DNA of 64,000 nt from assembly GCF_024494575.1 (NCBI RefSeq), contig NZ_JANHDO010000001.1, positions 124,001 to 188,000 of the forward strand, given 5' to 3'. This DNA comes from Halorubrum salinum (GTDB lineage Archaea > Halobacteriota > Halobacteria > Halobacteriales > Haloferacaceae). The notes beneath the pieces were generated by a model, which searched no databases, had not been told where the DNA came from, and was given only the letters and a program-made list of their open reading frames with translations. Every line of letters starts with the position of its first letter. The stretch's first letter is position 1. Of the stretch, positions 46,353 through 56,417 are shown piece after piece. Both the position numbers and the translations under genes were made by a program.

Positions 46353-47639
46353 ATGGACTTCACTATCGCCCTCGCGGGCGTCGCCGCTATCGTCGTGCTG
46401 ACGGCCGTAAGCGCCTTTTTCTCCAGTTCCGAACTCGCCGTCTTCTCCGTGGCGAGCCACCGCGTCGACTCGCTCGTCGCGGCGGGCGTTCCCGGATCGG
46501 AGTCGCTCGCCGCGCTGCGTGAGGACTCACACCGCTTCCTCGTCACCGCCCTCGTGAGCAACAACATCGCCAACATCGCGGCCGCGTCGGTCGCGACCGC
46601 GGTGTTCGTCCGGTTCGGGTTCTCCGCCGGCACCGCGGCGACCGGATCGACCGCCGTCACCTCCGTGTTCATCATCGTGTTCGGCGAGATCGCACCGAAG
46701 TCGTACGCGGTCGCACACGCGGAGCGACACGCGCTGCGCGTCTCGCGGCTCGTCCTCGCGATCCAGCGCGTCCTCCGTCCGGTTCTGTACCTGTTCGAGG
46801 CGCTCTCGGGCGTCGTCAATCGGTTCACTGGCGGAGAGTCGTCGATCGAGTCGTACCTCACCCGCGAGGAGATAGCGACGCTCGTCCTCTCCGGAGAGGC
46901 GGCGGGGGCGCTCGACGCGGACGAGAGCGCGATGATCCGCGGCGTCCTCGACCTGGAGTCGACCCGCGTGGCGTCGGTGATGGTCCCGCGCACGAACATG
47001 GTCGCGCTTCCGGCGACGGCGACCCCCGCGGACGTGCTCTCGACGGCCGCGAGCGAGGGCGTCACTCGGCTGCCGATCTACGGAGAGAACCGCGACGACG
47101 TGGTCGGCGTCGTCGACGTGCGCGACGCGATCCGCGCGACCGAGGCCGGCGACGACCTGGCGAGCGCCCTGCGGGACCCGACGTTCGTCCCGGAGACGCA
47201 GCCGCTCGACGAGCTGTTCGAGCGGATGCGAAGCGAGGGGTTCCGGCTCGCCGTCGTCGTCGACGAGTTCGGCGCGGTCGTCGGCCTCGTCACGCTCGAA
47301 GACGTGGTCGAGGAGGTGGTCGGCGAACTCGTCGGCCGGTGGGAGCACGACCACGTCGACGTGGTCGCGCCGGACGCGGCGGTGGTCCGCGGCTGGACGA
47401 CCGTGGCGCACCTCAACGAGACGCTCGGGCTCTCGCTGCCGAGCGAGGGCGTCGAGACGGTCGCCGGGCTGATCACCCAGCGGCTCGGTCGCGTTCCGGC
47501 CGAGGGCGACCGCATCGAGATCGGTGCTTCCGCGCTCGTCGTTACGGACGCGACTGCGACGCGGGTCGCTCGCGTCCGCGTCGAACACGCGGGCGCTCCC
47601 GGAACCGACGGGGACACCGGCGAAGCGGGAGACGCGTAA
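46353..47639 (+). CDS. CorC/HlyC-family membrane protein with CBS domains
   Basis: 428 aa. An N-terminal DUF21/CNNM membrane domain with about four helices (FFSSSELAVFSVASHR is the family motif; IVFGEIAPKSYAV follows) is followed by a CBS pair (RVASVMVPRTNMVALP, TRLPIYGENRDDVVGVVDV) and a C-terminal CorC_HlyC domain. Related proteins transport or sense Mg2+/Co2+ or other divalent ions. TATA TTTTATA (46327-46333) lies about 23 nt before the ATG, against longer in-frame extensions. Confidence 0.92.
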   Translation: MDFTIALAGVAAIVVLTAVSAFFSSSELAVFSVASHRVDSLVAAGVPGSESLAALREDSHRFLVTALVSNNIANIAAASVATAVFVRFGFSAGTAATGSTAVTSVFIIVFGEIAPKSYAVAHAERHALRVSRLVLAIQRVLRPVLYLFEALSGVVNRFTGGESSIESYLTREEIATLVLSGEAAGALDADESAMIRGVLDLESTRVASVMVPRTNMVALPATATPADVLSTAASEGVTRLPIYGENRDDVVGVVDVRDAIRATEAGDDLASALRDPTFVPETQPLDELFERMRSEGFRLAVVVDEFGAVVGLVTLEDVVEEVVGELVGRWEHDHVDVVAPDAAVVRGWTTVAHLNETLGLSLPSEGVETVAGLITQRLGRVPAEGDRIEIGASALVVTDATATRVARVRVEHAGAPGTDGDTGEAGDA

Positions 47640-47741
47640 CCGACGGTCCGACGATTTCCCGTAACACAACATACATATCCGTCGGTCCGGTTCTCTCGGT
47701 ACGCGCGTTCTCATGAAGGCTCGATGCGTCGGTGGTCACCG

Positions 47742-48572
47742 ATGATGGCTCGTTGGAAGTGCGGCCACTGCGCGTTCCTCGCGTGGGCCGACGACCGCGA
47801 CGCGATGCGTGAGGTCACCGGCTCGCACCTGCTGGCGCACGCCCCCGACGCCGTGACCCGCTCCGATTTCCGGACGAACTGGGACTGCCCGTACTGCGCC
47901 ACGGCGAAGACGGCCTACGACGCCGACGGCGCGGTCGACGAGTTCAAAACGCACCTCCACGAGCACGTGGCCGACCGGATCGTCGACGGCGCGCACGTGG
48001 CCGACCGCTTCGACTGGAACGGGACCGTCCGGATCGACGCCCCCGTCGACAGCGACGGCGCAGACGCCCTCCGCGCCCACTTTCACGGCCACGCCGACCT
48101 GGTGATCGCGGTCACGCCCGACCCCGAGCGGTTCGTCAGGCTCCTCGACGACCGGCTCGACGCGTGGCCGCGCCGAACCGTCGTCGTCAGCACCGAGGAG
48201 TATCCGTTCGACGACGAGGACGAGATCGGCGTCGACGACGGCTCGATCGAGATGGTCGAGATCGACCCCCGACTCGGCCCGGACGAGCTTGGCGAGACCA
48301 TCTCGCGGATCATCGACGTGAACCACGCCGCGGGCGACGTGCTCTCGCTCGAAGTCAGCGTGTTCCACGAGATCGTGTCGTCGTTCGACGTCCGGACCGC
48401 CTGCGCGTTCGTCCGGATGCTCTCGGCGCGGATCGGCGACTCAGGCGGCGCGCTCCAGCTGTACGTCGACGGCGACGCCGACCCGAACGTCTCGACGGTG
48501 ATGAACTTCCTCGACGACGAGGTCGACTTGGGCATCACGCCCGCCGACGGCCGGTTTATTCGCCGCTCGTGA
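47742..48572 (+). CDS. Two zinc fingers joined to a degenerate RecA-like domain
   Basis: 276 aa. Two C2H2-like fingers at the N-terminus: CGHCAFLA...SHLLAH and CPYCATAK...FKTHLHEH. Residues about 90-276 have an alternating strand/helix pattern (DLVIAVTPDPERFVRLLDDRL, LSLEVSVFHEIVSSF, ALQLYVDGDADP) without a Walker A motif, resembling degenerate RecA/RAD55-like domains of haloarchaea. Start ambiguous among ATGs at 47724, 47742 and 47745. Its last 17 bases overlap the convergent HEAT-repeat gene. Function unknown. Confidence 0.78.
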   Translation: MMARWKCGHCAFLAWADDRDAMREVTGSHLLAHAPDAVTRSDFRTNWDCPYCATAKTAYDADGAVDEFKTHLHEHVADRIVDGAHVADRFDWNGTVRIDAPVDSDGADALRAHFHGHADLVIAVTPDPERFVRLLDDRLDAWPRRTVVVSTEEYPFDDEDEIGVDDGSIEMVEIDPRLGPDELGETISRIIDVNHAAGDVLSLEVSVFHEIVSSFDVRTACAFVRMLSARIGDSGGALQLYVDGDADPNVSTVMNFLDDEVDLGITPADGRFIRRS

Positions 48573-50049
48573 GGCCGGTCGCGTCCCGTCCGTCCGATCT
48601 TTCGGTCCCACTCTGCTTTCTCTCGTCCGCCTCAGACCGCGGGTCCCTCCCGTCCGTCCGGTCCGCGTGCCGTTCGGTGTAGTCCGCCGGCCACCGCACG
48701 TAGACGTACTCGATCGCCCGGTCGACCGCCGACGCGGCCGTCTGCCGCTTGATCCGCCGCAGAACGCGACGCGCGCGCCGCTTCGTGTCCGGTCGCGTCG
48801 CCGAGTCTTCCGACAGCTCTCGGAGCGCGCGCTCGGCGCTCGGCGTCGCGACCAGCGGCAGGTACGCGGCCGCGATGTCCGCCGTCTGCTCGTCGGGGTG
48901 GTCGAGGGCGTCGAGGAGCTGCGAGACCGCATGGGACGGATCGGACCCAGTCCCGTCTCCGTCCGCCTCCTCTCGGCCGCCGGTTCCGCCGTCCACGTCC
49001 GCCTCCCCGGCCGATCCGCTCTCGTCGCCGGCGCGTGCGGCCACGGCGAGTTCGCCGAGGAGCCACGCGGCGCACCGCTCCGTCTTCGCCGTGGCGCGGT
49101 CCGGCCGATCGCCCGTCACGATCGCCGCGAGGAGCCGCTCGACATCCGAACCCTCGCCGTCGGGCGTTCCCGTCGCGGTTCCATCCCCGCCGTCTCCGGT
49201 CGGAACGAGCCGCTCGCGGACCTCTCGGCCGCGGATCGCCTCTCCTTCGGCGACCAGCCGAACGACCGACACCGCCGCGGCGTACCGCACCGACGGGGAG
49301 GGGTCGTCGAGTGCGTCGAAGAGCACCGACGCCGCGTCGCGCCGGTCGATGCCGTGCAGTCGCTCGACGGCGAGCCGCCGCAGCGGCTCGCCCCCGACGT
49401 CGACGGCCGTCGCGAGGAGGTCGACGGCGTCGCCGGTTCCGACCGCGACCAGCGCGTCGACCGCGGCGCGCCGGACCAGCGTGTTCGACGTCCCCAACAG
49501 CCCTCTGATCGGCTCGACGGCCTCGCCGCCGAGGTCGGCGTAGGCGCGAACCGACCGAGCCCGGACCCGCGGGTCGCCGTCGTCGAACGCGTCCCGGACG
49601 ACCGCGACGGACCGCTCCGTCCCGTACGACGCGAGTCCGGTCGCCCCGACCATTCGATACTCGCCGAACTCGCTCGTGAGCCACCGCGCGAACAGCTCCT
49701 CGGGCCCGCGCTCGCCCGAACTCTCTCGCTTTTCGATCTGGGTTGCGACCCGCCGTACCAGCTCGTCGAGGTAGCGGTCCCCGTGGAAGTACAGCGAGTC
49801 GATGGCGGCCGCGCGCACCGCCGCGTCGTCGTCGGTGAGGGCCACGCGGAGCAGCCGGTCGGCGATCGCTCGCTCGCTCGCCGCCATCGAACTCGACGGG
49901 TTACCGAGCGCCGCTGCGGCCTCCTTCCGCGTCGCCGCGTCGTTGCGCCCGTCGAGCAGCGCGAACGCCTCCGGCCGCGAGTCCGCTCCGCCCCGGTCGC
50001 CTCGTCCGTCTCGTCCGCTCTCACCGTCGCGGTCGTCGGACCCGCTCAT
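48556..50049 (-). CDS. HEAT-repeat protein
   Basis: 497 aa. Repeated two-helix units of the HEAT/PBS-lyase type run through the centre (DDDAAVRAAAIDSLYFHGD, DPRVRARSVRAYADLGG, LVRRAAVDALVAVGTGDAV and PSPSVRYAAAVSVVRL). A Gly/Glu/Asp linker (about 360-390) splits the array. The C-terminal tail (WPADYTERHADRTDGRDP) is charged. HEAT proteins are scaffolds; partner unknown. It overlaps the zinc-finger gene tail to tail. Confidence 0.85.
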   Translation of the reverse strand: MSGSDDRDGESGRDGRGDRGGADSRPEAFALLDGRNDAATRKEAAAALGNPSSSMAASERAIADRLLRVALTDDDAAVRAAAIDSLYFHGDRYLDELVRRVATQIEKRESSGERGPEELFARWLTSEFGEYRMVGATGLASYGTERSVAVVRDAFDDGDPRVRARSVRAYADLGGEAVEPIRGLLGTSNTLVRRAAVDALVAVGTGDAVDLLATAVDVGGEPLRRLAVERLHGIDRRDAASVLFDALDDPSPSVRYAAAVSVVRLVAEGEAIRGREVRERLVPTGDGGDGTATGTPDGEGSDVERLLAAIVTGDRPDRATAKTERCAAWLLGELAVAARAGDESGSAGEADVDGGTGGREEADGDGTGSDPSHAVSQLLDALDHPDEQTADIAAAYLPLVATPSAERALRELSEDSATRPDTKRRARRVLRRIKRQTAASAVDRAIEYVYVRWPADYTERHADRTDGRDPRSEADERKQSGTERSDGRDATGLTSGE

Positions 50050-50203
50050 CTCACCGCCCCTGCATCGCGCCGTCGGCCGCGGCTCGTCGCTCCACCCGCA
50101 GCGTCACCCCTTCCACCGGCACGCGATACGTCGTCCATCTGTCAGGCACTCACCGCGCGCCCGGATTAAACGTACCCCCGCGAGTATCAGCGGCGAGAAC
50201 CGG

Positions 50204-50800
50204 TCACCCGAGCGCGAACGTCGCCACCGTCTCGTACTCGGGTCCGTCGGGCGTCAGCGTCGATTCCATCAGGCGGACCTCGTCGACGCCGAACCGGCCG
50301 AACTCGGGGTCCCGTTCGCGGACGACGCGCCGAACCAGCGCCTTTCCGCGGGCGTCGCTCATCCGGGCGAGGGTGACGTGCGGGGTGAACGCGTGGTCCG
50401 CGGGGTCGACGCCGAGCGCGGTGGACTCCGCTTCGAGCGCCTCGTGTAGCGCGGTCAGTTCCCGGGTTCCGTCGCCGATCCCCGCCCAGACGACGGAGAC
50501 GTAGTCCATGTCGGGAAAGACCCCCAGTCCCGCGAGTTCGCACTCGAAGGGGTCGACGGGTCCGCCGTCGGTTTCGGCGGTTTCGACCGCCCGCTCGCCG
50601 GCCGCGATCACGTCGTCGACGGCGGGGTGATCGCCGTCGGAATCGGACTCGGCGTCGACCTCTCCGAGGAACTTCAGCGTCACGTGCGCCTGCGTCGGGT
50701 CGGTGATATTCAGTCCCTCAGCGTCGCCGAGGTCGGCCTGTGTCTCCGCGATCGGGTCGGCGAGGGCGTCGGGGAGGTCGACGGCGAAGAACGCGCGCAT
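50204..50800 (-). CDS. thpR: RNA 2',3'-cyclic phosphodiesterase (ThpR)
   Basis: 198 aa. 2H phosphoesterase with both H-x-T motifs: HVTLKFLGE and HVTLARMSD. Start MRAFFAVDLP at 50800 matches family N-termini. An Asp/Ser loop (about 55-65) is a halophilic insertion. Likely acts in tRNA ligation/repair. Confidence 0.93.
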   Translation of the reverse strand: MRAFFAVDLPDALADPIAETQADLGDAEGLNITDPTQAHVTLKFLGEVDAESDSDGDHPAVDDVIAAGERAVETAETDGGPVDPFECELAGLGVFPDMDYVSVVWAGIGDGTRELTALHEALEAESTALGVDPADHAFTPHVTLARMSDARGKALVRRVVRERDPEFGRFGVDEVRLMESTLTPDGPEYETVATFALG

Positions 50801-50915
50801 GGCGGCCGGCGGTTGGGTTCGCGATCGGAAGACGCCGTCGGCGGCGTCTACCCCCCCCGGCGCGGTCGGCACGAGCCGACCGGGGGCGGAGACGCGCGAA
50901 CGGTCCCGCGGTCCG

Positions 50916-51122
50916 TCAGCGGTCGTGTGGCGGATGTACGAAGAGTCCGTCTACGACCGGGAGGCTCGCCGCGAGGGCCGCGGTGGCGACGGCGGTGGTC
51001 CACCCGTCGAACGCCAGCGCGGCCACGGCGTACCCGCCGGCGAAAAACAGGGGAACGAGCGCGAGCTGTAGGTCCGCGCGCTCGGGAGCGTCCGGCGCGT
51101 CGAGCGCGGTCGAACCACTCAT
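50916..51122 (-). CDS. Small membrane protein coupled to the RHH gene
   Basis: 68 aa. Two hydrophobic segments (about 19-38 and 42-60) after an acidic start. The ATG at 51122 overlaps the stop of the upstream ribbon-helix-helix gene by one base (TGATG), so the two are translationally coupled. Function unknown. Confidence 0.75.
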   Translation of the reverse strand: MSGSTALDAPDAPERADLQLALVPLFFAGGYAVAALAFDGWTTAVATAALAASLPVVDGLFVHPPHDR

Positions 51123-51322
51123 CAGTCCATGTACCCCAAATCGCGGAGCTTCTGTGCGATCTGGCGGGCCTCCGTCTCGGAGACCGTCTCGTCCGCCTCC
51201 ATCTCGCGGACGACGACGTGTTTCACGAACTCCTTGACGGAACCGAACGGCTCGTCTTCGATGTACGCCTCGACGTCCGCGACGAACTCCTTGCGCAGCG
51301 AGATGGTGGTGTAGTCGCTCAT
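51122..51322 (-). CDS. Ribbon-helix-helix (CopG-like) regulator
   Basis: 66 aa. An N-terminal strand (TTISLRKEFVADVEAYI) followed by two helices (SVKEFVKHVVVREMEAD) is the RHH fold. C-terminal helix ARQIAQKLRDLGYMD. TATA-like GACTTTT lies about 29 nt upstream and a tandem 10-bp repeat lies just beyond it. Not an obvious toxin-antitoxin pair, since the coupled gene is a membrane protein. Confidence 0.85.
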   Translation of the reverse strand: MSDYTTISLRKEFVADVEAYIEDEPFGSVKEFVKHVVVREMEADETVSETEARQIAQKLRDLGYMD

Positions 51323-51353
51323 TGCCGAGGCGATGACACGCCGCCGTGAAAAG

Positions 51354-51373
51354 TCTAATTACATCTAATTACA
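51354..51373. repeat. Tandem 10-bp A/T-rich repeat upstream of the RHH gene
   Basis: TCTAATTACA repeated twice without spacer (51354-51363 and 51364-51373), one helical turn per unit. It covers the uvrC stop codon and sits just upstream of the RHH promoter. Candidate operator. Confidence 0.6.
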
Positions 51374-53192
51374 GCTTCGTCCGGAGCGTCTCCGCGGTCG
51401 CGTCGCCGACGCCGTCGACGTCGGTGAGGTCCTCGCGGGAAGCCTCGCGGACGCTCTCGACGGAGCCGAACCGCCGCAGGAGCCGGCGGCGCGTCTCGGG
51501 GCCGACGCCGGGCACGTCGTCGAGGACGGTCTTCACCTCGTCGCGGACGGTTTGGTGGTACTGGACGGCGAAGCGGTGCGCCTCGTCGCGCACGCGCTGG
51601 AGGAGGTGGAGTTCGGGCGCGTCCTCTGGCCATCGCTCGGTCCCAGCCGGCGTCACGACCAGCTCCTCGGACTTCGCTAGGGCGACGACCGGCACGTCCC
51701 ATCCCGTCTCCGCGAGCGCGTCGCGCGCCGCGCCCAGCTGTCCCTCGCCGCCGTCGATCAGGAGGCAGTCGGGGTCGGGCCGGTCGTCCGCGCCGTCGAG
51801 TGCGCGCTCGGCGCGCCAGCGGACCAGCTCGCGCATGTTCGCGTAGTCGTCGTTGCGCTCGGTGAGCTTCTTGCGGCGGTAGTCGGCCGTCTCGGCGCTC
51901 CCGTCGACGAAACAGACGTCGGAGCCGACCACGGCGGTCCCCTGCGCGTGGCTCACGTCGAACCCCTCGATCCGAGCCGGTCGCTCGACGCCCAGCCGGT
52001 CGCCGAGCGCTCCCACGGGGTCGTCGCGGCCGCCGCGCTTGCGGGCGTTCTTGAGCGCGAGTTCGACGAGCTTCGCCTCCCGACCCGCGCCCGGAACCCG
52101 CACGGAGACGCCCTCCGCCTCCAACCAGTCGACCACGTCGGGGTCCGACGGGCGCTCGGCCGAGTAGATCGCGTCCGGGAACTCGCGCTCGGCGTAATAC
52201 TGCGTGAGAAACGCCGACAGCACCGTCGCGGGGGTGTTGGCGTCGGCGTCTCCGATCTTCGTATCGCCGTCGTCCCCCCCGTCGCCGTCGTCGACTCTCT
52301 CGCCGTCGGCTCTCCCATCGCCGTCGTCACCGCCGACCGCCGCGTCGAGCCGGTGTCGGCTCCGATCGACGAGCTGTCCCCGCTCGCTGTGGAGCCGGGC
52401 CACCCGGGCCGTGTCGCCCTCGACGACGGCCGCGAGCACGTCGACGGTCCGGTCGTCCCCGCGGTCGCTCACGGCCTCGCCGCCCTCGCCGTGGAACGCC
52501 TCTACCGCCTCTAGGCGGTCTCGAAGGTTCGCGGCGCGCTCGAACTCGGCGCTCTCCGCGGCGGCCTCCATCCGCCGCCGCAGGGGGTCCGCGAGCGCGC
52601 CCGTTTCCCCCTCGAAAAAGCGCTTTGCGGCGGCGACGTCCTCGGCGTAGCTCGCGGGGTCGATCTCGCCGGTGCAGGGGGCAGAACAGATCCCCATCTC
52701 GTAGTCGAGGCAGGGGCGGTCGCGGTTCGCGTACTTGTGGTCCGAACAGCCGCGGAGCCCGTACACGTCCCGAACCGCCTTCACGACCGTCTCGACGCGC
52801 CCCTTGTCGGTGAACGGCCCGTACGCGACCGCGCCCTCCTCCGGGTCCCGGGTCACCTCGATCCGCGGGACGGAGTGCTCGGAGAAGGCGACGAGCGGGT
52901 ACGACTTGTCGTCTTTCAGCCGGACGTTGTACCGCGGGCTGAGGCGCTTGATGAGGTTCGCCTCCAAGAGCAGCGCCTGCGTCTCGGTGTCCGTGACGGC
53001 GAACTCGATCTCGTCCGCCCGCTCTACCATCCCGCGGATCCGCCCCGAGCGCGGGTCGGTGTACGACCGGACCCGGTCCCGGAGGTCGACGGCCTTCCCG
53101 ACGTACAGGGTGGTGTCGCCGCGCCGGAACTGATACACCCCGGGCTCGGTCGGGAGCGCCCCGGCCCGTTCGCGGACGGCGTCGGCGTCCAT
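51369..53192 (-). CDS. uvrC: Excinuclease ABC subunit C
   Basis: 607 aa. GIY-YIG nuclease ([20 protein letters not shown]), Cys cluster [19 protein letters not shown] with CSAPC, UVR domain ([20 protein letters not shown]), RNase H-like nuclease ([19 protein letters not shown]) and C-terminal helix-hairpin-helix. Makes both incisions in bacterial-type nucleotide excision repair. uvrA and uvrB are not in the window. Start at 53192 ([19 protein letters not shown]). An Asp/Gly-rich insert lies at about 275-305. Confidence 0.96.
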   Translation of the reverse strand: MDADAVRERAGALPTEPGVYQFRRGDTTLYVGKAVDLRDRVRSYTDPRSGRIRGMVERADEIEFAVTDTETQALLLEANLIKRLSPRYNVRLKDDKSYPLVAFSEHSVPRIEVTRDPEEGAVAYGPFTDKGRVETVVKAVRDVYGLRGCSDHKYANRDRPCLDYEMGICSAPCTGEIDPASYAEDVAAAKRFFEGETGALADPLRRRMEAAAESAEFERAANLRDRLEAVEAFHGEGGEAVSDRGDDRTVDVLAAVVEGDTARVARLHSERGQLVDRSRHRLDAAVGGDDGDGRADGERVDDGDGGDDGDTKIGDADANTPATVLSAFLTQYYAEREFPDAIYSAERPSDPDVVDWLEAEGVSVRVPGAGREAKLVELALKNARKRGGRDDPVGALGDRLGVERPARIEGFDVSHAQGTAVVGSDVCFVDGSAETADYRRKKLTERNDDYANMRELVRWRAERALDGADDRPDPDCLLIDGGEGQLGAARDALAETGWDVPVVALAKSEELVVTPAGTERWPEDAPELHLLQRVRDEAHRFAVQYHQTVRDEVKTVLDDVPGVGPETRRRLLRRFGSVESVREASREDLTDVDGVGDATAETLRTKL

Positions 53193-53343
53193 CTCTCGCA
53201 CGCGGATAGTCGTCGAACGCGCTTGAACGCTGCGGGGCCGCGGCGAGTGTCGACCGCGCTCCTCCTCGCATCGCCTCGCGCCGACCGCGCCCGCGGCGCA
53301 CCCGCTCGCCCCGCGCCCGCTAGTTATCAGCCGTGAGTCTCGG

Positions 53344-53368
53344 AGACGACCGTTTATATAGGTCGTCT
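53344..53368. promoter_or_regulatory. Inverted repeat bracketing the transducer TATA box
   Basis: AGACGACC (53344-53351) and GGTCGTCT (53361-53368) are perfect inverted copies on either side of the 9-bp GTTTATATA (53352-53360), which is the TATA box 30 nt before the ATG. A bound regulator or DNA hairpin would directly block TATA recognition. Confidence 0.6.
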
Positions 53369-53386
53369 GGCGACCCCCACACAGAT

Positions 53387-55012
53387 ATGAGGAGACTTCG
53401 AGGGCTGCTCCGGCGGGCGCTCGGATACGACCGGGACTCGCGGTCGGTCCCGGACGGCGGTATCGTCGTGGACGACGCCGACCGATCGGCCCCCGCGGAC
53501 GCCGACCGACCGGCCGCCGACGTCGGCGGGGACGAAACTGGTTCTCACGAGGTGCGGGAGGAAGACGGCGTCAACCGCGCGGGAACGCTCGCGGGGGCCG
53601 GCTTCGAGCAGGTGTTCAACGCGACGAGCGTGCCGACCTTCATCTTGGACTGTCAGGGCAACGTCGCCGAGTGGAACGAGGCGATCGTCTCGCTTACCGG
53701 GTCCGAGCGCGAGGACGCGATCGGTCACAGTCACGTCTCCGAACTGTTCTATCCCGACGGCCGTCGGGCCGACACCCTCGCCGACAAGGTACTCGACGCC
53801 CCGGAGAACGCCGACGAGGTGTACGGCGTCGAGCGCTGCGACTCCGCCCGCAACCGCTACCGCGACACCAGCACGATGGTCGACCGCCACGGCGACGAGA
53901 AACACATCGAGTTCACGGCCACCGTGCTGTACGGCGACGACGACGAGGTCGTCGGCGTCACCGAGGTCGTCATCGACCGGACCGACGACGTGAAAGACCG
54001 CGAGGCGACGAGCCGGCTGGTCACCGAGATCCGCCAGACTGCGGAGACGATCGGCGACGGGAACCTCGACGCTCGCGCGGAGCGAAAAGCGGAGTTCGAC
54101 CGGCTCGACGACGAGCTGCTCCGCGTCGTCGACGTCGTCAACGGCATGGCCGCGAACCTCGAAGACCTCTCGAACGGCGTCCACGAGCAGGCGCGCGAGA
54201 TCGACGCGACCGTCGAGGAGGCGAGCGCGGCGGCAGACGAGATCGCGGAGAACGTCGACGAACAGAACGAGCTGTTAGAAGAGAGCGTCTCGGAGATGCA
54301 GTCCTTCTCGGCGGGGATGGAGGAGGTCGCCGCGACCGCGGACCAGGTCGACTCCGCGGCCGTCGCGGCCAGCGAGGCGGCGGACGAGGGGCTCGACGCC
54401 AGCGAGGACGCTCGCGCGGCGACCGAAGACGTCGTGGAGATCGGTGACGAGCTGGTCGAGAGCGTCGGCGCGCTCTCCGAGCGGATGGACGACATCGAGG
54501 AGGTGATCGAGGTGATATCGGACGTGGCCGAGCAGACGAACCTGCTCGCGTTGAACGCCAACATCGAGGCCGCGCGCGCCGGCGAGGACGGCAACGGTTT
54601 CGCGGTCGTCGCAGAGGAGGTGAAAAAGCTCGCCGACGAGACCCGCGGTTACACCGAGGACATAACCCAGAGTCTCGATCAGTTACAGGCGCAGTCGGAG
54701 GAGACGAGCACCGCGGTCGAGCGCTCGCACGAGCGGATCGACGACGCCGGCGAGGAGATCGAGACGGTCCTCGACGCGCTCGAAGAGATAGCCGACGCCG
54801 TCGACGAGGCCGCCGCGGGCGTCGCGGAGGTCGCCCGTACCACCGACGATCAGGCCGCCACGGTCGAGGAGCTCACCTCGTCGCTCGAGGCGGTCCGCGA
54901 GCGCTCCGACCGCACCGAGGAGGCGACCGACCGCATCGTGGCCGCGACCGACGAACAGGAGGCCGCCGTCGACGAACTCATCACGCGCGTCGAGCGGCTC
55001 GACGCGAACTGA
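53387..55012 (+). CDS. Soluble methyl-accepting chemotaxis transducer with PAS domain
   Basis: 541 aa. No membrane helix. PAS domain at about 60-190 ([20 protein letters not shown]), a linker/HAMP-like part (about 200-250), then the MCP signalling domain with the conserved hairpin tip [20 protein letters not shown] and flanking Glu-rich methylation helices. It would sense an intracellular signal and control CheA. Some distance from the che genes here. ATG 53387, TATA at 53352. Confidence 0.93.
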   Translation: MRRLRGLLRRALGYDRDSRSVPDGGIVVDDADRSAPADADRPAADVGGDETGSHEVREEDGVNRAGTLAGAGFEQVFNATSVPTFILDCQGNVAEWNEAIVSLTGSEREDAIGHSHVSELFYPDGRRADTLADKVLDAPENADEVYGVERCDSARNRYRDTSTMVDRHGDEKHIEFTATVLYGDDDEVVGVTEVVIDRTDDVKDREATSRLVTEIRQTAETIGDGNLDARAERKAEFDRLDDELLRVVDVVNGMAANLEDLSNGVHEQAREIDATVEEASAAADEIAENVDEQNELLEESVSEMQSFSAGMEEVAATADQVDSAAVAASEAADEGLDASEDARAATEDVVEIGDELVESVGALSERMDDIEEVIEVISDVAEQTNLLALNANIEAARAGEDGNGFAVVAEEVKKLADETRGYTEDITQSLDQLQAQSEETSTAVERSHERIDDAGEEIETVLDALEEIADAVDEAAAGVAEVARTTDDQAATVEELTSSLEAVRERSDRTEEATDRIVAATDEQEAAVDELITRVERLDAN

Positions 55013-55075
55013 TCGCGGCCGTCGAATCGCGGCGGCGTCGCGAGACCGTCCGCTCCGGCTTCCCGCCCGAACCAG

Positions 55076-56227
55076 TCAGTCCATCCGGAACGAATCGAGC
55101 ACGTCCGGATCTATCTCGACGCCGATCCCCGGCGAGTCCGGTATCGCAACCGAGTTCCCGTCGTTCGTTATCGGGTCGACCGCGAGGTCTTCCCGAATCG
55201 GGTTCGGCGTGCGGTCGAACTCGAGCATCGGTTCCCCGGGAACCGTCGCGAGCACTTGCAGACTCGCGCCGAGCGCGATAGCGCTCCCGAAGACGTGCGG
55301 AACGCACTGGACGTTGTACGCGTCCGAAAGCGTGGCGACCCGCCGGGTCGAGGTCAGTCCGCCCGCACTCGTCACGTCCGGCTGGGTTATCCCGACGCCC
55401 TTCGCGTCTAGTACGCGGGCGAACTCGTGTTCGAACGCCCAGCACTCGCCGCCCGCCAGCGGGACGTCGAGCTCGCCGTTGAGAGACTCGTAGTTGTCGA
55501 CCGCGTGGGGGCGAACGGGTTCTTCGAACCAGTAGACGCCGAGGTCAGCGAGCCGTTCTCCCACTCGTCGGGCCGTCGCGACGTCGTACGCGTGGTTCGC
55601 ATCGGTCATCAGGCGGATGTCGTCACCGACGGCCTCTCGGATGGCACGGACGAGTTCGACGTCCTCCTTCCATCCCCACGGGAAGTCGGGATGGCGCTGG
55701 AATCCGATCTTGTTCTTGAGCGCGTCGAACCCCGCGTCGACGTGTCCCTTCGCCTCGTCGACGATGCGACCTTTCAGCGTCTCGAAATCGTCGGTATCGG
55801 TCCAGAAGTGTCCCGTCGCGTACGCGCGGACGCGATCGCGGCGTCGCCCGCCGAGCAGTTCGGAAACGGGAACTCCCAGCGACTTCCCGTACGCGTCCCA
55901 GAGCGCGATGTCGACCCCGCTCACGACGCTCGCCGGCGTGTAAGAGTGATACGAGGCGGTCAGTTTGAACACGAGGTCGTCGTGGATCTGCTCGACATTC
56001 CGAACGTCTCTGCCCTCGATCCACGGCGTGACGTACTCCTCGATTATCTCGCGGTTGCCGGCGACCGGTCCCCAACACTCTCCCCAGCCGGTGATCCCCT
56101 CCTCGGTTTCGACTTTGATGAGACAGTACTGACGGCTGGAGATCCACTTCTGTGCGATCGCGATTCGCTCGTCCAGCTCGCGGCGAAGCGGGATCGCTTC
56201 GATGCTTTCGATTCGCATGACACTCAT
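55076..56227 (-). CDS. Enolase-superfamily dehydratase (mandelate racemase/muconate lactonising type)
   Basis: 383 aa. N-terminal capping domain then barrel: K-x-K motif DALKNKIG, metal ligands at TDANHAYD, FEEPV and GGECWAFEHE, and a C-terminal His in QCVPHVFGSAIALG. This set points to acid-sugar dehydratases (galactonate or gluconate-like) but does not fix the substrate. Starts at 56227 and 56218 are both possible; a TATA-like TTTTTAAATA (about 56246-56255) lies upstream. No sugar-pathway neighbours, so context gives no help. Base composition looks somewhat less GC-rich than its flanks. Confidence 0.85.
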   Translation of the reverse strand: MSVMRIESIEAIPLRRELDERIAIAQKWISSRQYCLIKVETEEGITGWGECWGPVAGNREIIEEYVTPWIEGRDVRNVEQIHDDLVFKLTASYHSYTPASVVSGVDIALWDAYGKSLGVPVSELLGGRRRDRVRAYATGHFWTDTDDFETLKGRIVDEAKGHVDAGFDALKNKIGFQRHPDFPWGWKEDVELVRAIREAVGDDIRLMTDANHAYDVATARRVGERLADLGVYWFEEPVRPHAVDNYESLNGELDVPLAGGECWAFEHEFARVLDAKGVGITQPDVTSAGGLTSTRRVATLSDAYNVQCVPHVFGSAIALGASLQVLATVPGEPMLEFDRTPNPIREDLAVDPITNDGNSVAIPDSPGIGVEIDPDVLDSFRMD

Positions 56228-56417
56228 GTGCAAACACCGTCTATTTAAAAACCGCTATCGCGTCCGCAGACGGGGCATCGCCATCACCGCAAGACCCCGA
56301 TCGCCCGCAACTCGGCACGGAGTCCTCCTCCGTCTGAGGGGCGAGACGTTACGTTTCGGGGTTCCCGTGATTCCGCCGCCGCCGAACGTTTAACCCCGAC
56401 GAGCCCCCAGAACTCGT

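Noticed and set aside
51122-51322. RHH gene considered as an antitoxin
   Set aside because: The coupled partner is a two-helix membrane protein without a toxin motif, so a toxin-antitoxin call is not supported.
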